Shown in pieces: positions 25,553 to 34,665 of a stretch of DNA of 38,406 nt. Origin of the DNA: an uncultured Chiayiivirga sp. (GTDB taxonomy: Bacteria > Pseudomonadota > Gammaproteobacteria > Xanthomonadales > Xanthomonadaceae); assembly GCA_934525595.1 (NCBI GenBank), contig CAKSZJ010000026.1, forward strand, positions 1 through 38,406, in the 5' to 3' direction. The notes under the pieces are model-generated. The model saw only the letters and a list, made by a program, of their open reading frames with translations, made no database searches and was not told where the DNA came from. The translations under genes were made by a program, and so were the position numbers. How positions within the stretch are numbered: position 1 is the stretch's first letter; the number at the start of each line of letters is the position of its first letter.

Positions 25553-25637
25553 GCGGTGCGTCCCGGTGGCGGCATCGTTGCGCGATAATGTCAGGCTGCG
25601 AGGCGCCGCATCGGCGCATCGTTCCTGCAGGTGAGGC

Positions 25638-26873
25638 ATGAGTTACGCATCCAGCCCGATCCGCCATCGCACCCTGACCGCCCGCGTGGGCGGCGTCGCG
25701 CTGGGCGGCGATGCGCCCGTCGTGGTGCAGTCGATGACCAACACCGACACCGCCGACATCACCACCACCACGCGCCAGGTCGCCGAGCTGTGGCGCGCCG
25801 GTTCCGAGCTGGTGCGCATCACCGTCAACACCGCCGCCGCCGCCGCCGCGGTACCGCGCATCCGCGACCGGCTGGCGATGATGGGCATCTCGGTGCCGCT
25901 GATCGGCGATTTCCACTACAACGGCCACCAGCTCCTCAGCGACGAGCCTGCCGCGGCCGAGGCGCTGGCCAAGTACCGCATCAATCCCGGCAACGTCGGC
26001 TTCGGGCGCAAGCGCGATACCCAGTTCGCCACCCTGATCGAGCTGGCGCTGCGCCACCGCAAGCCGGTGCGCATCGGCGCCAATTGGGGCTCGCTCGACC
26101 AGGATCTCGCCGCCCGCCTGATGGACGAGAACGCCGGGCGCGCAGTGCCCTGGGACGCCTCCGCGGTGCTGCGCGAGGCGCTCATCCGCTCGGCGCTGGA
26201 TTCAGCCGGGCGCGCCGTCGAGCTGGGCATGGCGCGCGAGGACATCATTCTTTCGTGCAAGGTCTCGGGCGTGCAGGATCTCATCGCCGTGTACCGCGAT
26301 CTGGCGTCGCGCAGCGACTACCCGCTGCACCTTGGCCTGACCGAGGCCGGCATGGGCAGCAAGGGCATCGTGGCCTCGGCGGCGGCGCTGGCGGTGCTCC
26401 TGCAGGAGGGCATCGGCGACACCATCCGCATCTCGCTCACGCCCGAGCCCGAGCAGTCGCGCACCGCCGAAGTGATCGTGGCCCAGGAGCTCCTGCAAAC
26501 CATGGGCCTGCGCGCCTTCACACCGATGGTGACCGCCTGCCCCGGCTGCGGGCGCACCACCTCGACCTTCTTCCAGCACCTGGCCAAAGTGGTGCAGGAC
26601 CACGTGCGCGAGCACATGCCGGTGTGGAAACTCGCCCATCCAGGCGTGGAGAACATGACCCTTGCGGTGATGGGCTGCATCGTCAACGGCCCGGGGGAAT
26701 CGCGCCACGCCAACATCGGCATTTCCCTGCCGGGCACCGGCGAAGCGCCCGCCGCGCCGGTGTTCATCGACGGCAAGAAGGCCATGACCCTGCGCGGTGA
26801 AAACATCGCCGAAGAGTTCGTCGGGATCATCGACGACTACGTACGCGAGCACTATCGCCACGGGAGCGGGTGA
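25638..26873 (+). CDS. ispG: 4-hydroxy-3-methylbut-2-en-1-yl diphosphate synthase
   Basis: A 411-residue [4Fe-4S] enzyme of the MEP isoprenoid pathway converting the cyclic diphosphate MEcPP to HMBPP. The TIM-barrel half begins [22 protein letters not shown] and holds [18 protein letters not shown] and [12 protein letters not shown]. The cluster ligands are Cys301 and Cys304 in CPGCGRT and Cys347 in GCIVNGPGE, with Glu354 as fourth ligand. Length is between E. coli (372) and longer betaproteobacterial forms, because of an insertion around 120-175 ([14 protein letters not shown] to [12 protein letters not shown]), common in this lineage. Ribosome binding site AGGTGAGG precedes ATG 25638, and GATAAT at 25583-25588 may be its -10. 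Confidence 0.97.
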   Translation: MSYASSPIRHRTLTARVGGVALGGDAPVVVQSMTNTDTADITTTTRQVAELWRAGSELVRITVNTAAAAAAVPRIRDRLAMMGISVPLIGDFHYNGHQLLSDEPAAAEALAKYRINPGNVGFGRKRDTQFATLIELALRHRKPVRIGANWGSLDQDLAARLMDENAGRAVPWDASAVLREALIRSALDSAGRAVELGMAREDIILSCKVSGVQDLIAVYRDLASRSDYPLHLGLTEAGMGSKGIVASAAALAVLLQEGIGDTIRISLTPEPEQSRTAEVIVAQELLQTMGLRAFTPMVTACPGCGRTTSTFFQHLAKVVQDHVREHMPVWKLAHPGVENMTLAVMGCIVNGPGESRHANIGISLPGTGEAPAAPVFIDGKKAMTLRGENIAEEFVGIIDDYVREHYRHGSG

Positions 26874-26875
26874 AA

Positions 26876-26899
26876 GCGCCAGGCGGATCGCGCTGGCGC
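26876..26899. other. hairpin after ispG stop
   Basis: GCGCCAG (26876-26882) pairs with CTGGCGC (26893-26899); the loop can add GCG/CGC pairs. It begins 3 nt after the ispG TGA. No T-tract follows, so it is a candidate 3'-end stabiliser or a Rho-independent terminator of poor quality. Confidence 0.45.
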
Positions 26900-27025
26900 G
26901 CGCTGCGTCATCCAGTGCGGCAAGAACCGCCGCACGCCGCTTGGCCGTGCGATACCTGCTGACCGATTCTCCCGCGCCGGGCGACGTCACTCACGCCCTG
27001 ACCGGGCGATCAGGCGCGGGCTGGA

Positions 27026-28063
27026 TCAGGCGTCTTCCGCGTCGGCTTCCAGATGGTATGCAGTCGCGCATGCGACCTCGTTCCTGGAGCCCAGGAATAC
27101 CGGTACGCGCTGGTGGAGTTTTTCCGGCACCACGTCGAGGATGCGCTGGCGGCCGGTGGTTGCGGCGCCGCCGGCCTGTTCCACGATGAAGGCCATCGGA
27201 TTGGCCTCGTACATCAGGCGCAGCTTGCCGGGCTTGGAGGGGTCCTTCATGTCGCGCGGGTAGATGAAGATGCCGCCGCGGGTCAGGATGCGGTGCACGT
27301 CGGCCACCATCGAGGCCACCCAGCGCATGTTGAAGTCGCGCCCGCGCGGGCCGGTGCGGCCGGCCAGGAGTTCGTCGACGTAGCGCCGCATCGGGGCTTC
27401 CCAGTGGCGCAGGTTCGACATGTTGATGGCGAATTCGCCGGTGTCTTCCGGGATGGTGAGCCGCGAGCCGGTGAGCACGAAGCTGCCCTGCTCGCGGTCG
27501 AGGGTGAACTGGTACACGCCCTGTCCGAGGGTGAGCACGAGCACCGTGCTGGAGCCGTATACCGCGTATCCGGCAGCCACCTGCCGGGTGCCCGGCTGCA
27601 GGAAATCCGTTTCGTCGGGATTGGCACCCGGCGGGCAGCGCAGCACCGAGAAGATCGTGCCCACCGAGATGTTCACGTCGATGTTGGAGCTGCCGTCGAG
27701 CGGGTCGAACACCAGCAGGTATTCGCCCTTGGGGTAGCGGTTGGGGATCGGATGCGGATGATCCATCTCCTCCGAGGCGAGGCCTGCGAGGTGGCCACCC
27801 CACTCGTTGGCTTCCAGCAGGATCTCGTTGGAGATCACGTCGAGCCTCTTCTGGGTTTCACCCTGCACGTTCTCGCTGCCGGCGCTGCCCAGCGCATCGC
27901 CCAGCGCGCCGCGCCCCACCGCAATGGAAATGCGCTTGCAGGCGCGCGCCACGACCTCGATCAGGAGACGCAGCTGTGCGTCGATATGGCCCTGGTCGCG
28001 CTGGGCCTCGATCAGGAAACGGCTGAGGGAAATACCGGCGGAAGACGCGGGGACGGACGACAT
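27026..28063 (-). CDS. fbp: fructose-1,6-bisphosphatase, class I
   Basis: A 345-residue Mg-dependent phosphatase making fructose 6-phosphate, the committed gluconeogenic step. The metal and active-site motif [21 protein letters not shown] is intact (split here for reading: [11 protein letters not shown]), with EEMDHPHPI upstream, [12 protein letters not shown] and the C-terminal [24 protein letters not shown] and EQAGG. ATG 28063 has GGAG about 10 nt in front; an in-frame ATG at 28099 would add 12 residues without family resemblance. It converges with ispG (152-bp gap) and diverges from miaA (161 bp). Gluconeogenesis from propionate or amino acids fits the prp and pgk genes in the window. Confidence 0.96.
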   Translation of the reverse strand: MSSVPASSAGISLSRFLIEAQRDQGHIDAQLRLLIEVVARACKRISIAVGRGALGDALGSAGSENVQGETQKRLDVISNEILLEANEWGGHLAGLASEEMDHPHPIPNRYPKGEYLLVFDPLDGSSNIDVNISVGTIFSVLRCPPGANPDETDFLQPGTRQVAAGYAVYGSSTVLVLTLGQGVYQFTLDREQGSFVLTGSRLTIPEDTGEFAINMSNLRHWEAPMRRYVDELLAGRTGPRGRDFNMRWVASMVADVHRILTRGGIFIYPRDMKDPSKPGKLRLMYEANPMAFIVEQAGGAATTGRQRILDVVPEKLHQRVPVFLGSRNEVACATAYHLEADAEDA

Positions 28064-28211
28064 GGCGCCAAGGCTCCACGAGAGGGCGGGAATGCCCATT
28101 GTCGCGGTTGCCCGCGGGGGAAGCCAGCCGAAGGCGGTGCGGTGCGTGTCTGCGCACGGGACTGCGCGACCATCCGCTCCGGTGTGGCGGAGCGCGCGCT
28201 GCGGTTGCCGC

Positions 28212-28224
28212 TATCCTGCCGCCC
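28212..28224 (+). promoter_or_regulatory. -10 element directly before miaA (possible leaderless start)
   Basis: TATCCT (28212-28217, four of six) ends 7 nt before ATG 28225. No Shine-Dalgarno sequence lies between, so transcription would begin at or one base before the ATG. Confidence 0.45.
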
Positions 28225-29202
28225 ATGCCCCACGCGCTCCCGCCCGACCCGCGCATCGACGCCCGCCCGCCCGCCATTGCGCTGATGGGCCCGACGGCGT
28301 CGGGCAAGACCGCGCTGGCGGTCGACTGGGTGGCGCGCTTCGGCCTTGGGATCATCAGCGTCGATTCGGCCCTGGTGTATCGGGGCCTGGATATCGGCAG
28401 CGCCAAGCCGGATGCCGCGGTGCTGGCGCGCGCGCCGCATCGGCTGATCGACATCCGTGATCCGCAGCAGTCCTATTCGGCCGCCGAATTCGCCACCGAT
28501 GCGCTGGCCGCAATGCACGCGCTTCACGCGGCCGGGCGCGTGCCGCTGCTGGTGGGTGGCACCGGGCTGTATTTCCGCGCCCTGCTGCACGGGCTTTCCG
28601 AGATGCCGGCGGCCGATCCCGCGCTGCGCGAGCGGATCGCGGAAGAGGCGCAGCGGCGCGGCTGGACGGCGCTGCATGCCGAGCTTGCACGGGTGGATCC
28701 CGCCGCGGCCGCGCGCATCGCGCCCGGTGACCCGCAGCGCATCCAGCGGGCGCTGGAGGTGTATCGGCTCAGCGGGCGTCCGATCAGCGAGTGGCAGGCG
28801 CAGTCCGTGCGCACGGCGTTTCCCTTCCGGGTACTGAAACTTGCGGTGGTGCCGGCGCAGCGGGCCACGCTGCATGCGCGCATCGAGGCGCGTCTGGATG
28901 CGATGCTGGAGGCCGGCTTCCTGGACGAGGTGCGGTCCCTGGCGGCCGATCCGCGCCTGCATCCCGATCTGCCCGCGATGCGTGCGGTGGGCTATCGGCA
29001 AGCGCTGGAGCATCTGGCGGGCAAGAGCACGGCGCGGGAGTTTCGCGAACGCGCCATCCACGCCACCCGCCAGCTCGCCAAACGCCAGCTCACCTGGCTG
29101 CGCGGCGAGCGCGACGCGCGCTGTTTCGACCCCGCGCGCGATGCCGAAGAGGCGGATCGCGCCGTGGCGCAGTTCCTGGGGCGCGACGCGGCGCAGGGGT
29201 GA
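28225..29202 (+). CDS. miaA: tRNA dimethylallyltransferase
   Basis: A 325-residue enzyme adding the dimethylallyl group to A37 of tRNAs that read UNN codons. It shows the P-loop [11 protein letters not shown], the catalytic aspartate segment [51 protein letters not shown], and tRNA-contact segments [14 protein letters not shown] and [14 protein letters not shown]. Length is standard (E. coli 316). In many gammaproteobacteria miaA is followed by hfq and hflX; here it converges with acnD, 24 bp downstream, and that linkage is absent. The start agrees with the family and lacks a ribosome binding site. Confidence 0.96.
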   Translation: MPHALPPDPRIDARPPAIALMGPTASGKTALAVDWVARFGLGIISVDSALVYRGLDIGSAKPDAAVLARAPHRLIDIRDPQQSYSAAEFATDALAAMHALHAAGRVPLLVGGTGLYFRALLHGLSEMPAADPALRERIAEEAQRRGWTALHAELARVDPAAAARIAPGDPQRIQRALEVYRLSGRPISEWQAQSVRTAFPFRVLKLAVVPAQRATLHARIEARLDAMLEAGFLDEVRSLAADPRLHPDLPAMRAVGYRQALEHLAGKSTAREFRERAIHATRQLAKRQLTWLRGERDARCFDPARDAEEADRAVAQFLGRDAAQG

Positions 29203-29226
29203 CACGGTGCCGCGTGGACGCTGGCG

Positions 29227-31851
29227 CTAGCCGGCCGGCGTCGCGCTGCGGTTGGCTTCGATGAAGTCCTGGGCGAAGCGCTGCAGGACGCCGCCGGCCT
29301 GGTAAATGTGCACGTCCTCGTCGGAATCGAGTCGGCAGATGACGGGCACCTGTGCGGTTTCGCCGCTCCTGCGGTGGATGACCAGGGTCAGCGTCGCGCC
29401 GGGCGCGATGTCGCCGCGCACATCGAAGGTTTCGGTGCCGTCGATGGCCAGCGTCTTGCGCGTGGTGCCGGGCTGGAACTGCAGCGGCAGCACGCCCATG
29501 CCGACGAGGTTGGTGCGGTGGATGCGCTCGAAGCCTTCGGCGGCGATGGCCTCCACGCCGGCCAGGCGCACGCCCTTGGCGGCCCAGTCGCGACTTGAGC
29601 CCTGTCCGTAGTCGGCACCGGCCACGATGATCAGCGGCTGGCGGCGCTGCATGTAGGTTTCGATCGCTTCCCACATGCGCATCACGGTTCCATCCGGCTC
29701 CACGCGCGCCAGCGAGCCCTGCTTCACTTCGCCGTCCACCACCGCCATTTCGTTGATCAACTTGGGGTTGGCGAAGGTGGCGCGCTGTGCGGTGAGGTGG
29801 TCGCCGCGGTGGGTGGCGTAGGAATTGAAGTCCTCCTCCGGCAGGCCCATTTTCGCCAGGTATTCGCCCGCCGCGCTGGACGCGAGGATGGCGTTGGACG
29901 GCGAGAGGTGATCGGTGGTGATGTTGTCGCCCAGCACTGCGAGCGGGCGCATCGCGGTGAGGCTGCGCGCGCCTGCCAGCGCGCCGTCCCAGTAGGGCGG
30001 GCAGCGCACGTAGGTGCTCATCTCGCGCCACGGGTAGAGCGGATCCTGCGCGGCGGCGCCGCCGCGGCGCGCGAACATCGGTTCGTACACGCGGCGGAAC
30101 TGTTCGGGCTTCACGCTGGCCGCCACCACCGCGTCGATTTCCGCGTCCGAAGGCCAGATGTCCTTGAGGGTGACGGGCCTGCCGTCGGCGTCCGTGCCCA
30201 GCGCGTCCTTCTCGATGTCGAAGCGCACCGTGCCGGCGAGTGCGTAGGCGATCACCAGCGGCGGCGAAGCGAGGAAGGCTTGCCTGGCGTAGGGGTGGAT
30301 GCGCCCGTCGAAGTTGCGGTTGCCCGACAGCACCGCGGTCACATAGAGGTCGCGCTCCAGCACCTCCTTCTGGATCGCCGGATCGAGCGCGCCGCTCATG
30401 CCGTTGCAGGTGGTGCAGGCGAAGCCGACGATGCCGAAGCCCAACTGCTCCAGCTCGGGCAGGAGGCCGGATTCCTCCAGGTACAGCTGCACCGCCTTCG
30501 AGCCGGGCGCGAGCGAACTTTTGACCCAGGGTTTGCGGCTGAGGCCGCGGGCGTTGGCGTTGCGCGCCAGAAGTCCCGCGGCGATCACGTTGCGCGGGTT
30601 GGAGGTGTTGGTGCACGAGGTGATGGCGGCGATGATCACCGCGCCGTCCGGGATCCGCCCCTCGGCCTCGTCGCGGCGCGCCTCGGCCAGCTTGGCCTCG
30701 TCGGCGATGCCGCGTCCGGAAAGGTCGGTCACCGGCAGGCGGCGGTGCGGATTGCTCGGCCCGGCGAGGTTGCGCACCACGCTGGAAAGGTCGAAGTGCA
30801 GGGTGCGTTCGTACTGCGCCTCGCGCAGCCCGTCGGCCCAGAAGCCGCAGTGCCTGGCGTAGGTTTCCACCAGCGCCACCTGCGCGTCGCTGCGGCCGGT
30901 GAGCTTCAGGTAATCGATGGTATTGGCGTCGATGAAGAACATCGCCGCGGTGGCCCCGTACTCGGGTGCCATGTTGGAGATGGTGGCGCGGTCGCCGATG
31001 CTGAGCGCCGCCGCGCCCGGGCCGCGGAATTCGAGGTAGGCCCCCACCACGCGCTCGGCGCGCAGGAATTCGGTCAGCGCCAGCACCACGTCGGTGGCGG
31101 TGATGCCGGGGCCGGGGCGGCCGGACAGTTCCACCGCCACGATGTCGGGCAGGCGCATCATCGAGGCGCGGCCCAGCATCACGCTCTCGGCCTCCAGCCC
31201 GCCCACGCCCACCGCGATCACGCCGAGCGAATCGACGTGCGGCGTGTGCGAGTCGGTGCCCACGCAGGTATCGGGGAAGGCCACGCCGTCCTTCACATAA
31301 ACCACCGGCGACATCTTCTCCAGATTGATCTGGTGCATGATGCCGTTGCCCGCCGGGATCACGTCCACGTTGTCGAACGCGCCCTTGCACCACTCGATGA
31401 AGTGGAAGCGGTCGGCGTTGCGGCGGTCCTCGATGGCGCGATTCTTGGCGAAGGCGTCCTTGTCGAAGCCGGGCGCCTCCACCGCCAGCGAGTGATCCAC
31501 GATCAGCTGCACCGGAACCACCGGATTGACCTGGGCCGGATCGCCGCCCTCCCGGGCGATCGCCTCACGCAGGCCGGCGAGATCCACCAGCGCGGTGAGG
31601 CCGAGGATGTCGTGCGTGACCACACGGGTGGGGAACCAGGGGAAGTCGAGGTCGCGCCGGCGCTCGATCAGCTGGCCGAGGTAATCACCGATCCGCTCCG
31701 GCTCGGCCATGCGCACGAGGTTCTCGGCGTGCACCCGCGCCGTGTACGGCAGCCCCGCCCAGGCCCCGGGCCGGATCGCGTCCACCGCCTCGCGGGCGTC
31801 GAAGTAATCGAGGGACGTGCCGGGAAGGGGCTTGCGGTACTGGGTATTCAT
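29227..31851 (-). CDS. acnD: Fe/S-dependent 2-methylcitrate dehydratase AcnD
   Basis: An 874-residue aconitase-family protein. The opening (NTQYRKPLPGTSLDYFDAREA) and PYTARVHAENLVRM identify AcnD rather than housekeeping AcnA. Cluster ligands are Cys413 in TSCTNTSNPR and Cys479/Cys482 in CTTCNG; the swivel domain has DHLSPSNAI and GADYGQGSSRDWAAKG. AcnD dehydrates 2-methylcitrate to a 2-methylaconitate isomer in the methylcitrate cycle and usually needs PrpF, an isomerase, to proceed. prpF does not follow; the gene ends 24 bp from convergent miaA. It is the third gene of prpB-prpC-acnD, 166 bp after prpC. No strong ribosome binding site precedes ATG 31851. Confidence 0.94.
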   Translation of the reverse strand: MNTQYRKPLPGTSLDYFDAREAVDAIRPGAWAGLPYTARVHAENLVRMAEPERIGDYLGQLIERRRDLDFPWFPTRVVTHDILGLTALVDLAGLREAIAREGGDPAQVNPVVPVQLIVDHSLAVEAPGFDKDAFAKNRAIEDRRNADRFHFIEWCKGAFDNVDVIPAGNGIMHQINLEKMSPVVYVKDGVAFPDTCVGTDSHTPHVDSLGVIAVGVGGLEAESVMLGRASMMRLPDIVAVELSGRPGPGITATDVVLALTEFLRAERVVGAYLEFRGPGAAALSIGDRATISNMAPEYGATAAMFFIDANTIDYLKLTGRSDAQVALVETYARHCGFWADGLREAQYERTLHFDLSSVVRNLAGPSNPHRRLPVTDLSGRGIADEAKLAEARRDEAEGRIPDGAVIIAAITSCTNTSNPRNVIAAGLLARNANARGLSRKPWVKSSLAPGSKAVQLYLEESGLLPELEQLGFGIVGFACTTCNGMSGALDPAIQKEVLERDLYVTAVLSGNRNFDGRIHPYARQAFLASPPLVIAYALAGTVRFDIEKDALGTDADGRPVTLKDIWPSDAEIDAVVAASVKPEQFRRVYEPMFARRGGAAAQDPLYPWREMSTYVRCPPYWDGALAGARSLTAMRPLAVLGDNITTDHLSPSNAILASSAAGEYLAKMGLPEEDFNSYATHRGDHLTAQRATFANPKLINEMAVVDGEVKQGSLARVEPDGTVMRMWEAIETYMQRRQPLIIVAGADYGQGSSRDWAAKGVRLAGVEAIAAEGFERIHRTNLVGMGVLPLQFQPGTTRKTLAIDGTETFDVRGDIAPGATLTLVIHRRSGETAQVPVICRLDSDEDVHIYQAGGVLQRFAQDFIEANRSATPAG

Positions 31852-31905
31852 GGCTGGCTACCGGGAGTGGGAGTGGGATGGAGACGCTGGCGGCGTCAGG
31901 AAATC

Positions 31906-31931
31906 CTGCAGGAGCGGCTTGGGCCGCGACA
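31906..31931. repeat. REP-like palindrome in the prpC-acnD gap
   Basis: CTGCAGGAGCGGCTTG followed by GGCCGCGACA resembles the dispersed element with core GTAGGAGCGGCTT-AGCCGCGAC that is frequent in Pseudomonas and xanthomonad genomes (recalled, not searched). Core stem GCGGC/GCCGC with a 4-nt loop. Only one copy was noticed in this window. Confidence 0.55.
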
Positions 31932-31982
31932 CGCCTCGCCTCGCAGCGAAACGGCCGCAACCGGGCGCCGCGCCTGCATCCA

Positions 31983-32009
31983 GCGCCTTCACCCGTGGGG
32001 AGAGGGCGC
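31983..32009. other. long hairpin just after prpC
   Basis: A 12-bp stem with one mismatch and one G-T pair (GCGCCTTCACCC with GGGAGAGGGCGC, loop GTG) lies 8 bp beyond the prpC stop. No T-tract is next to it. It may stabilise the prpBC part of the mRNA or mark a processing site before acnD. Confidence 0.45.
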
Positions 32010-32017
32010 AAGGCGGA

Positions 32018-33178
32018 TCAGGCGCGCTTGTCGATCGGCACGAAGACCTGATCCTCCGGCCCGGTGTAATTCGCACTCGGCCGGATGATCTTGCCGTCGA
32101 TGCGCTGCTCGATCACGTGTGCGCTCCAGCCGGCGGTGCGCGCCAGCACGAACAGCGGGGTGAACATCGCCGTGGGCACGCCCATCATGTGGTAGCTCAC
32201 CGCGCTGAACCAGTCGAGGTTGGGGAACATCTTCTTGATGTCCCACATGGTGGATTCCAGGCGCTCGGCGATGTCGTACATCTTCATGTTCTCCTGCTCG
32301 GCGGAAAGTTCGCGCGCGACCTCCTTGATGACCTTGTTGCGCGGGTCGGAGACGGTGTAGACCGGGTGGCCGAAGCCGATGATGACTTCCTTCTTCTCGA
32401 CGCGGGCGCGGATGTCGGCCTCGGCGTCATCCGGATTCTCGTAGCGCTTCTGGATCTCGAACGCGACCTCGTTGGCACCGCCGTGTTTGGGCCCGCGCAG
32501 CGCGCCGATGCCGCCGGCGATGCACGAATGCATATCGCTGCCGGTGCCGGCGATGACGCGGCAAGTGAAGGTGCTGGCGTTGAACTCGTGCTCGGCGTAG
32601 AGGATCAGCGAGGTGTGCATGGCGCGCACCCAGGAGTCGCGCGGCTTCTCACCGTGCAACAGGTGCAGGAAGTGGCCGCCGATGGAGTCGTCGTCGGTTT
32701 CCACGTCGATGATCCGGCCGTTGTGGCTCCAGTGGTACCAGTACAGCAGCATCGAGCCGAGGCAGGCCATCAGCTTGTCGGCGATGTCGCGCGCGCCGGG
32801 GTGATTGTGGTCGTCCTTCTCCGGCGAGACGCAGCCCAGCACCGAGACGCCGGTGCGCATCACGTCCATCGGGTGCGCCGAGGGCGGCAGCTCTTCCAGC
32901 GCCGACTTCACCGCCGCCGGGATGCCGCGCAGCGCCCTGAGCTTGGCCTTGTAGGCGGCCAGCTCGGCGCGGTTGGGCAGCTTGCCGTGCACCAGCAGGT
33001 GCGCGATCTCCTCGAACTCGCAGGTTTCGGCCAGATCCAGGATGTCGTAGCCGCGATAGTGCAGGTCGTTGCCGGAACGGCCCACCGTGCACAGCGCGGT
33101 GTTGCCCGCGGCGGTGCCGGACAGGGCGACGGACTTCTTCGGCTTGAAGCCTGGCGTGACGGTATCTGTGCTGCTCAT
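32018..33178 (-). CDS. prpC: 2-methylcitrate synthase
   Basis: A 386-residue citrate-synthase-fold enzyme condensing propionyl-CoA and oxaloacetate to 2-methylcitrate. [29 protein letters not shown] is the PrpC-type N-terminal segment (shown here for its core [11 protein letters not shown]). Catalytic features include HSNNGRIID-like [20 protein letters not shown]-like [20 protein letters not shown] with the catalytic His, GPKHGGANE and GFGHPVY. The 386-residue length and lack of an N-terminal extension set it apart from the 430-residue GltA. A strong ribosome binding site AAAGGAG lies about 8 nt before ATG 33178. It is separated from prpB by a double REP palindrome (33201-33259). Confidence 0.95.
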   Translation of the reverse strand: MSSTDTVTPGFKPKKSVALSGTAAGNTALCTVGRSGNDLHYRGYDILDLAETCEFEEIAHLLVHGKLPNRAELAAYKAKLRALRGIPAAVKSALEELPPSAHPMDVMRTGVSVLGCVSPEKDDHNHPGARDIADKLMACLGSMLLYWYHWSHNGRIIDVETDDDSIGGHFLHLLHGEKPRDSWVRAMHTSLILYAEHEFNASTFTCRVIAGTGSDMHSCIAGGIGALRGPKHGGANEVAFEIQKRYENPDDAEADIRARVEKKEVIIGFGHPVYTVSDPRNKVIKEVARELSAEQENMKMYDIAERLESTMWDIKKMFPNLDWFSAVSYHMMGVPTAMFTPLFVLARTAGWSAHVIEQRIDGKIIRPSANYTGPEDQVFVPIDKRA

Positions 33179-33200
33179 GGGTGGCTCCTTTGTGCATTTC

Positions 33201-33259
33201 GTCGGGGACGTAGCCCCGACCTACGGTGCGATACAGTAGGTCGGGGCTACGTCCCCGAC
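33201..33259. repeat. inverted pair of GTAG-type REP elements (BIME-like)
   Basis: Two 24-nt arms (33201-33224 and 33236-33259) are exact reverse complements around an 11-nt loop. Each arm is itself a GTAG tetranucleotide plus a palindrome (GTCGGGG, six bases, CCCCGAC). This is the form of REP elements whose GTAG end is recognised by RAYT (TnpA-REP) transposases, such as the SMAG repeats of Stenotrophomonas. It sits between prpB and prpC, inside the presumed operon, and could fold into one long hairpin in the mRNA. Confidence 0.85.
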
Positions 33260-33264
33260 GTGGG

Positions 33265-34152
33265 TTATTTCTTCGCGGCAAACAGCGCGTCGAGGCTGCG
33301 TTCGAAGGCGTGGTAGCCGATCCGGTCGTACAGCTCCTCGCGGGTCTGCATGGTGTCGACCACGTTGCGCTGGTGGCCGTCGCGGCGCACCGCGGTGTAG
33401 ACGGTTTCCGCGGCCTTGTTCATGGCGCGGAAGGCCGACAGCGGGAACAGCTGGATCGCCACGCCGGCCGAGGCCAGCTCTTCGCGCGAGAACAGCGGCG
33501 TGGCGCCGAACTCGGTGATGTTGGCCAGCACCGGCACCTTCACCGCATCGACGAACCTGCGATAGGTGTCCAGATCGTAGGCGGCCTCGGCGAAGATGCC
33601 GTCGGCACCGGCCTCCACGCAGGCGATGGCGCGCTCGATGGCCGCGTCCACGCCATCCACCTGGATCGCATCGGTGCGCGCGATCAGGAAGAACCCGGGA
33701 TCGGTCTTCGCATCGGCGGCGGCCTTGACCCGGTCGGCCATCTCGCCCTGCGAGACGATCTCCTTGCCGGGGCGATGGCCGCAGCGCTTGGCGCCGACCT
33801 GATCCTCGATGTGGCAGGCCGCCGCGCCGGCCTTGATCAGGCTCTTGACGGTGCGCGCGATGTTGAATGCGCTGGGGCCAAAGCCGGTGTCGATGTCCAC
33901 CAGCAGGGGCAACTCGCACACGTCGGTGATGCGGCGCACGTCGATCAGCACGTCTTCCAGCGTGTTGATGCCCAGGTCCGGCAGGCCGAGCGAACCGGCC
34001 GCGACGCCGCCGCCGGAAAGGTAGATGGCACGGAAGCCGGCGCGTTCGGCCAGCAGCGCGTGGTTGGCGTTGATCGCGCCGATCACCTGCAGCGGCGATT
34101 CGGCGGCGAGTGAGGCGCGGAAGCGCGCACCGGCAGAGCGTGGTTGGGTCAT
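33265..34152 (-). CDS. prpB: 2-methylisocitrate lyase
   Basis: A 295-residue isocitrate-lyase-superfamily enzyme cleaving 2-methylisocitrate to pyruvate and succinate. [23 protein letters not shown] (metal/phosphate site), [14 protein letters not shown] with catalytic Cys124 in KRCGH, ARTDA and [10 protein letters not shown] are all in place. ATG 34152 is preceded by AGGA at about 7 nt; the open frame continues to 34515 through the leader without family resemblance. First gene of prpB-prpC-acnD. No prpR regulator gene is adjacent; the 583 bp to ilvD are control sequence only. Confidence 0.96.
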   Translation of the reverse strand: MTQPRSAGARFRASLAAESPLQVIGAINANHALLAERAGFRAIYLSGGGVAAGSLGLPDLGINTLEDVLIDVRRITDVCELPLLVDIDTGFGPSAFNIARTVKSLIKAGAAACHIEDQVGAKRCGHRPGKEIVSQGEMADRVKAAADAKTDPGFFLIARTDAIQVDGVDAAIERAIACVEAGADGIFAEAAYDLDTYRRFVDAVKVPVLANITEFGATPLFSREELASAGVAIQLFPLSAFRAMNKAAETVYTAVRRDGHQRNVVDTMQTREELYDRIGYHAFERSLDALFAAKK

Positions 34153-34246
34153 GGCGTCATCCTGATGGGGCCGGTTGCAGGGCAGCGGCCTGTGGGTGTC
34201 GTGCGGCAGGCGCGGACCGGATCGGAACGCGGCCAGCCTTGTCCCG

Positions 34247-34274
34247 AAAAAATCCGCGGCATCCGGTCGGCGGA
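34247..34274 (-). terminator. candidate terminator/attenuator in the prpB leader
   Basis: On the minus strand TCCGC and GCGGA (complement of 34270-34274 and 34253-34257; seven pairs if an A-T and a G-T are counted) close a 12-nt loop and are followed directly by six T (complement of 34247-34252). It lies between the putative prpB -10 element (34330) and the prpB ATG, so it would cut the leader transcript short unless prevented. The stem is short. Confidence 0.4.
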
Positions 34275-34329
34275 CTGCGGAGCGCGCGATGGCTGCCTTC
34301 GGCTCCGGAAGCCGCAGTCGGAACCCCGG

Positions 34330-34335
34330 ATTGTA
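34330..34335 (-). promoter_or_regulatory. putative -10 element of the prp operon
   Basis: The complement reads TACAAT (five of six). It would give a leader of about 170 nt before prpB. No convincing -35 is seen; the palindrome at 34360-34373 occupies that area, as an operator might. Confidence 0.4.
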
Positions 34336-34359
34336 GCGGCTCCGCCCGCTGCAATCGCC

Positions 34360-34379
34360 TGAACCCGGGTTCATTTTTT
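34360..34379. promoter_or_regulatory. 14-bp perfect palindrome upstream of prpB, with T-tract on the plus strand
   Basis: TGAACCCGGGTTCA (34360-34373) is followed by six T (34374-34379). As a plus-strand terminator its stem would be only 5 bp with a 4-nt loop. As DNA it is a symmetric site 25 bp upstream of the putative prp -10 element, a plausible operator for a repressor or activator of prp. Both readings are inference. Confidence 0.4.
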
Positions 34380-34422
34380 CGCCGCCGGCGCGTCGCTGGC
34401 CGGTGCGTGGTGCCGTGCAGCC

Positions 34423-34453
34423 GTGCGGTTTTCCGCGTCGGTGTGCGGTTTTC
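34423..34453 (+). repeat. tandem 11-bp direct repeat upstream of the ilvD promoter
   Basis: GTGCGGTTTTC occurs exactly at 34423-34433 and 34443-34453, 20 bp from start to start, about two DNA turns. The nearer copy ends 32 bp before the ilvD -35. The arrangement fits a pair of binding sites for an activator. Confidence 0.5.
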
Positions 34454-34485
34454 GCTGCACTGCAACTTGATTTTCCGCCCCGCGC

Positions 34486-34513
34486 TTGACAGCTTTCAAT
34501 GTTGCGGTACAGC
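34486..34513 (+). promoter_or_regulatory. ilvD operon promoter
   Basis: A perfect -35 TTGACA (34486-34491) and TACAGC (34508-34513) with a 16-bp spacer. The start predicted near 34520 lies right before the leader-peptide ATG (34522). Confidence 0.65.
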
Positions 34514-34521
34514 ATCGGGCC

Positions 34522-34641
34522 ATGCCTTCCAGTCAGCCCCCAAGCGAGTCATTCCGGAAGCCGAAGCCCGCCCGCGGCGCGCGCCTTCCCGGTCTTGGAC
34601 TCATCAGCCGACACCCGTGCGGAACGGCGGCTTGGGCCTGA
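34522..34641 (+). CDS. putative ilv operon leader peptide
   Basis: A 39-codon frame between the promoter and a terminator-like hairpin. It contains a cluster of regulated residues (LPGLGLIS: three Leu and one Ile within eight codons) and then HPCGTAAWA before TGA 34639. The E. coli IlvL peptide likewise ends PPCGAALGRGKA after its Ile/Val/Leu run; the shared PCG-AA reflects the RNA pairing of ilv attenuators. The control codons are fewer than in enteric leaders and lean to leucine. No ribosome binding site precedes ATG 34522. CTTGGG (34631-34636), overlapping the end of the frame, can pair with CCCAAG (34655-34660), a possible pause or antiterminator stem. Confidence 0.5.
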   Translation: MPSSQPPSESFRKPKPARGARLPGLGLISRHPCGTAAWA

Positions 34642-34665
34642 CGAAGAAGAACCTCCCAAGACACC

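Noticed and set aside
31861..31880. Short GGGAGTGGGAGTGGGATGG tract as a tandem repeat
   Set aside because: Only two to three imperfect units; too short to support a repeat call.
29797..33316. Long plus-strand frames opposite acnD and prpC
   Set aside because: Antisense readings; the minus-strand enzymes there have complete catalytic motifs.
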